Below, piece by piece: positions 5,592 through 8,229 of a stretch of DNA of 8,229 bases. Every line of letters starts with the position of its first letter. Within the stretch, counting starts at the first letter, position 1. Origin of the DNA: Gemmatimonadota bacterium (lineage in GTDB: Bacteria; Gemmatimonadota; Gemmatimonadetes; Gemmatimonadales; GWC2-71-9); contig QHTS01000332.1 of NCBI GenBank assembly GCA_003220905.1, positions 1 to 8,229 on the forward strand, read 5' to 3'. Position numbers and translations under genes: made by a program. Below the pieces are notes generated by a model. That model was not told the DNA's origin. It worked only from the letters and a program-made list of their open reading frames with translations, and made no database searches.

Positions 5592-7203
5592 GACTGGGGT
5601 GACCGCGCTCGCCCATGTTGCCAGGCCGCCCGAAGGGCCGCGGGCAGCCGACTTCCTTCATGCGGCGCGGGAGCGGGAGCGGGTGGCGTGTCTTCCCGAA
5701 GCGATCGCGTGCTACGAGGCCGCGATCGCGGCGGCCGAGCGCGCCGGAGATAGCGCGGTACTGGCCGAAGCGCTGCGGCGGCTCGCGGTGGTGCAGCGCC
5801 ATCGCTCCGAGGCCGCGTCAGCGCGCGCGCTGTGCCAGAAGAGCTACGAGGTGGCCCGGCTGGCGGGCAACGACCTGCTCGCGGCGGAAGCGCTGAACAC
5901 CCTGGGCGGCCTGCACCTCTCGGCGGGCGCACCGGACGAGGCGCGCCGGGTGTTTCTCGAGGCCCTCGAGCTCGGCGGATCGAGCCGGGAGGTGCGCGCG
6001 CGCGTGGAGCAGAATCTGGGCATCCTCGCGAACATCCGGGGCGAGTTCCACGAAGCCATCGCGCGGTACGAGCGGTCGCTCGACGCGTACCGGGACTGCG
6101 GCGATGAGCACGGGTGCGCGCTCGCCTACCACAACCTGGGGATGGTGAGCGCGGACCGAGGATGGCTCAACGCGGCTGACTGCTACTACCGGGAGAGCCG
6201 CGCCCTCGCCGAGCGGGTCGGCGACGTGTATCTGCGGGGCCTCTGCCTCGTCAATCACGCCGAGGTGGACGTGATGCGCCAGCGCTTTGAGAACGCGCGG
6301 CAGAAGGCGGAGGAGGCTCTGGCGCTGTTCGACCAGCTGGGTGCACGAAGCGCCAAAGCGGACGCCTATCGGGTGATCGGCATCGTATACCGCGAGACGG
6401 GCCGCATCGTGCTCGCCGAGTCGCGGCTCCGCTCCGCGATTGAGCTGGCCGTCGCCGCGGGCGCAGCGCTGGGCGAGGCGGAGGCCTCCCGAGAGCTGGC
6501 GGTGTTGTACCAAGCCATGGGTCGCAACCAGGACGCGCTGCGGCTGCTGAACACCGCCTCCCGGCTGTTCCAGCGGCTGGACGCGCGCGCAGACCTGGTC
6601 CACGTCGGCGGGAAGACGGCGGAACTCAAAGGCGTTTACCTGGACGTGGTGCGCGAGTGGGGTAGATCAATTGAATCGAGCGACAGCTACACGTTTGGCC
6701 ATTGCGAGCGCGTAGCGCGGAACGCAGTGGCGATGGCACGCGCGCTGGGGCTCGACGACCAGGACGAGACGACGGTCCTCTTGGGCGCCTACGTCCACGA
6801 CGTGGGCCAGTTGCGGATCCCCCACGAGCTGCTTCACAAGCCGGGGCCGCTCACGCGCGAGGAGCGCGAGGTGGTGCAGATGCACCCGATCTGGGGGATC
6901 GAGCTGCTGGCGAACGTCGAGTTCCCTTGGGACCTAAAACCCATCATCCGCTGGCACCACGAGCGGTACGACGGGACCGGCTACCCCGACCGGCTCACGG
7001 GCGATGCGATCCCGCTCGCTGCGCAGATCGTCGGAATTCTCGACGTCTACGACGCGCTCACGGCCGCCCGGGCCTATCAACCCGCGCGGACGGCGGACCA
7101 GGCGCTGGCAGAGCTCACGCGGTACCGGCGTTGGTGGTCCGACGCCGTGTTCGAAGCATTCCTGAAGGTCTGCCCGGGCTCACCGCTCGCGGGCACGCAC
7201 TGA
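5575..7203 (+). CDS. TPR-repeat protein with C-terminal HD-GYP phosphohydrolase domain
   Basis: 542 residues, cytoplasmic, no signal or membrane segment. Residues about 25-345 are tandem TPR helices (for example EAIACYEAAIAAAERAGD, AYHNLGMVSADRGWLNAADCYY, ASRELAVLYQAMGRNQDALRLL), a protein-interaction scaffold. Residues about 355-530 are an HD-GYP domain: TFGHCERV with His376, the HD pair H408-D409, His437 in QMHPIWG, HHERYDGTGYP at 461-471, and DVYDALT with Asp490. HD-GYP enzymes hydrolyse cyclic di-GMP or related dinucleotides, and the metal ligands appear present. The canonical HDIGK reads HDVGQ, with Gln412 replacing Lys. The TPR part probably senses or docks a partner, possibly the upstream pseudo-GGDEF protein (inference). 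ATG 5575 overlaps the lipoprotein stop by 17 bases and has no good ribosome site. A GTG at 5599, with GGTGAG 6 bases before it, would give 534 residues and may be the true start. The 3' end overlaps the opposing hydrolase frame. Confidence 0.9.
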   Translation: MPSPGETGVTALAHVARPPEGPRAADFLHAARERERVACLPEAIACYEAAIAAAERAGDSAVLAEALRRLAVVQRHRSEAASARALCQKSYEVARLAGNDLLAAEALNTLGGLHLSAGAPDEARRVFLEALELGGSSREVRARVEQNLGILANIRGEFHEAIARYERSLDAYRDCGDEHGCALAYHNLGMVSADRGWLNAADCYYRESRALAERVGDVYLRGLCLVNHAEVDVMRQRFENARQKAEEALALFDQLGARSAKADAYRVIGIVYRETGRIVLAESRLRSAIELAVAAGAALGEAEASRELAVLYQAMGRNQDALRLLNTASRLFQRLDARADLVHVGGKTAELKGVYLDVVREWGRSIESSDSYTFGHCERVARNAVAMARALGLDDQDETTVLLGAYVHDVGQLRIPHELLHKPGPLTREEREVVQMHPIWGIELLANVEFPWDLKPIIRWHHERYDGTGYPDRLTGDAIPLAAQIVGILDVYDALTAARAYQPARTADQALAELTRYRRWWSDAVFEAFLKVCPGSPLAGTH

Positions 7204-8229
7204 TCCGCAAGGCGCGCTCGCTGATCCACGGTCGCAACGGCAAGCGCTTCCCGCAGGAGCGCACAGGCCTCCCCTTGAATCGGGCCGATCGTCACCGCCA
7301 CCTCGAGCATCCGGAGCGCGCGAGCCGGCGAGCCGGTCGTGAGGTACGCTCGCGGCTCGTAGAACGCCAAGTTGACGAAGACCCGCGCGAGCAGACGCCG
7401 GGCACTGGCCGCCTCGAGACTGTCCCCACGCTCGATCGCCCGCTGTAGCTCGGCGATGCGCAGCTTGCCCGCCAGGGTTTGGAGCGCCGGCGGGTCGCGT
7501 TGCGATCGCGCCCAGGAAAAGATCTTCGGGAGCTCGATGCCCTGGCGCAGGTCCCGCTCGGCGAGTCGGTGCACTTCGGCCTCGTACCGGGCGAGGACGG
7601 CGTTGCCCCGCAGCGCGGCGGCCCGGGCGGCGGCAGCGCCCGCTTGGGGCCAGCGGGCGTAGTCCCGTACGATCGCCTCATCGAGGCGCGCGGCCTCCGC
7701 CCAGCGCCCCAGTCGCTCGAGCTCCGCTGCGCGCGCCACTTCGCCACCGAGCCGCAGGCGGACCCAGCCCGAATCCGTCGCCCGGAGGCCGCCGAGCATG
7801 GCGCGCAGTTCCAGCCATTCGAGCGCGTCGCCGCACAGGTCCGGTGGCGGCCAGCTATGCGGCCCGTCGAACGCCACCACGCGAAACGGTACGCGCGTCG
7901 TCCGGAAGCGATCACCCATTGCGAGCACTTCCTCGTAATTGAAGTCTCGCGTGCCGGCGGCGCCGAAATAGGCAAACGTGGAATCACCCGCGAACGCCGT
8001 CTCGGGACCGCCCAGCGCGAACCCCAGCGCCCCGCCGACGGCGATGACCCCAGCGACGTGGCCGCGGAGCGCGACCGCGAACCCCAACGCCGCCCGCGCC
8101 GTGCCGGAGAAGCCCGCCAGGTACAACCGAGTCGGGTCGAGCGACGGGTGCGCCTGCGCCCACGCCAACATCGCGTTCACGGCGTTGACGTTGGGCTCGG
8201 GCGGACCGTCGCTCAGCGTGTTGTAGGAG
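7077..8229 (-). CDS. Alpha/beta hydrolase with helical C-terminal extension (5' partial)
   Basis: 383 residues are visible; the N-terminus lies beyond 8229. The first part is the second half of an alpha/beta hydrolase: a NAVNAMLAWAQAH helix, strand RLYLAGFSGTARAA with the nucleophile Ser at visible residue 41, GVIAVGG, and FDGPHSWPPPD with the likely catalytic His at visible residue 124. The elbow reads GFSGT instead of GxSxG, so the last small Gly is Thr. An Asp near visible residue 95 (TRDFNYEEV) is a candidate acid. The rest (about 145-340) is helical and Ala/Arg-rich, with TPR-like pairs (ERLGRWAEAARLDEAIVRDY), similar to proteins where a hydrolase carries a repeat tail. The substrate is unknown; an esterase or peptidase-like role is possible. 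Its stop at 7077 lies 127 bases inside the opposing HD-GYP gene, so its last 40 or so residues are antisense sequence and may be a drifted extension. Confidence 0.8.
   Translation of the reverse strand, partial: SYNTLSDGPPEPNVNAVNAMLAWAQAHPSLDPTRLYLAGFSGTARAALGFAVALRGHVAGVIAVGGALGFALGGPETAFAGDSTFAYFGAAGTRDFNYEEVLAMGDRFRTTRVPFRVVAFDGPHSWPPPDLCGDALEWLELRAMLGGLRATDSGWVRLRLGGEVARAAELERLGRWAEAARLDEAIVRDYARWPQAGAAAARAAALRGNAVLARYEAEVHRLAERDLRQGIELPKIFSWARSQRDPPALQTLAGKLRIAELQRAIERGDSLEAASARRLLARVFVNLAFYEPRAYLTTGSPARALRMLEVAVTIGPIQGEACALLREALAVATVDQRARLADQCVPASGEPGQTFRNASNTASDHQRRYRVSSASAWSAVRAG

Noticed and set aside
5818..6603. 261-residue minus-strand frame opposite the TPR region
   Set aside because: It mirrors the TPR coding pattern, shows no family motif, and has no context of its own.
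1..8229. tRNA, rRNA, CRISPR, IS or phage elements
   Set aside because: I found no spaced repeats, transposase or integrase motifs, rRNA-like stretches or cloverleaf candidates in the gaps; nearly all sequence is accounted for by the listed genes.

Overview
This is a GC-rich bacterial chromosomal window with eight protein-coding genes. Two of them are cut by the window edges. I see no RNA gene, insertion sequence, integrase or CRISPR array. The mix of families (cache-domain sensor, DUF4287/SRPBCC protein, DUF445 membrane protein, ZU5-like lipoprotein, TPR/HD-GYP protein, alpha/beta hydrolase with a helical tail) and the strong G/C bias at third codon positions fit a free-living soil or sediment bacterium. 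Gemmatimonadota is my best guess, with Acidobacteriota or a similar phylum possible. This is inferred from protein style only; no taxonomic marker is present.

Left part (1-2334), all on the minus strand: the N-terminal part of a membrane sensor with a cache-like extracytoplasmic domain (1-657, running off the left edge); a DUF4287-SRPBCC/AHSA1-like protein (776-1459); and an exported DUF1579-like protein (1675-2265). Gaps of 118 and 215 bases separate them, so they need not be one operon. Next comes a roughly 70-base AT-rich island (about 2266-2335). It carries overlapping divergent promoter-like elements and a palindrome, and it separates the DUF1579-like gene from a small XRE-type regulator on the plus strand (2344-2607).

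Middle (2608-3978): a short convergent gap with a possible hairpin, then a DUF445 (YjiN-type) membrane protein on the minus strand.

Right part (3979-7203): a tight three-gene plus-strand cluster. It encodes a response-regulator-like protein whose receiver and GGDEF domains are both degenerate (4105-5067), a ZU5-like lipoprotein (5064-5591) and a TPR plus HD-GYP protein (5575-7203). Start and stop codons overlap at both junctions, so the genes are probably co-transcribed and translationally coupled. The set looks like a cyclic-di-nucleotide or stress-signalling module in which a catalytically dead GGDEF-like protein accompanies a near-canonical HD-GYP phosphodiesterase. This is the most interesting part of the window.

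Right edge: a minus-strand alpha/beta hydrolase (7077-8229, 5' end outside the window). Its reading frame runs 127 bases into the 3' end of the HD-GYP gene, an unusually long tail-to-tail overlap with no intergenic terminator.
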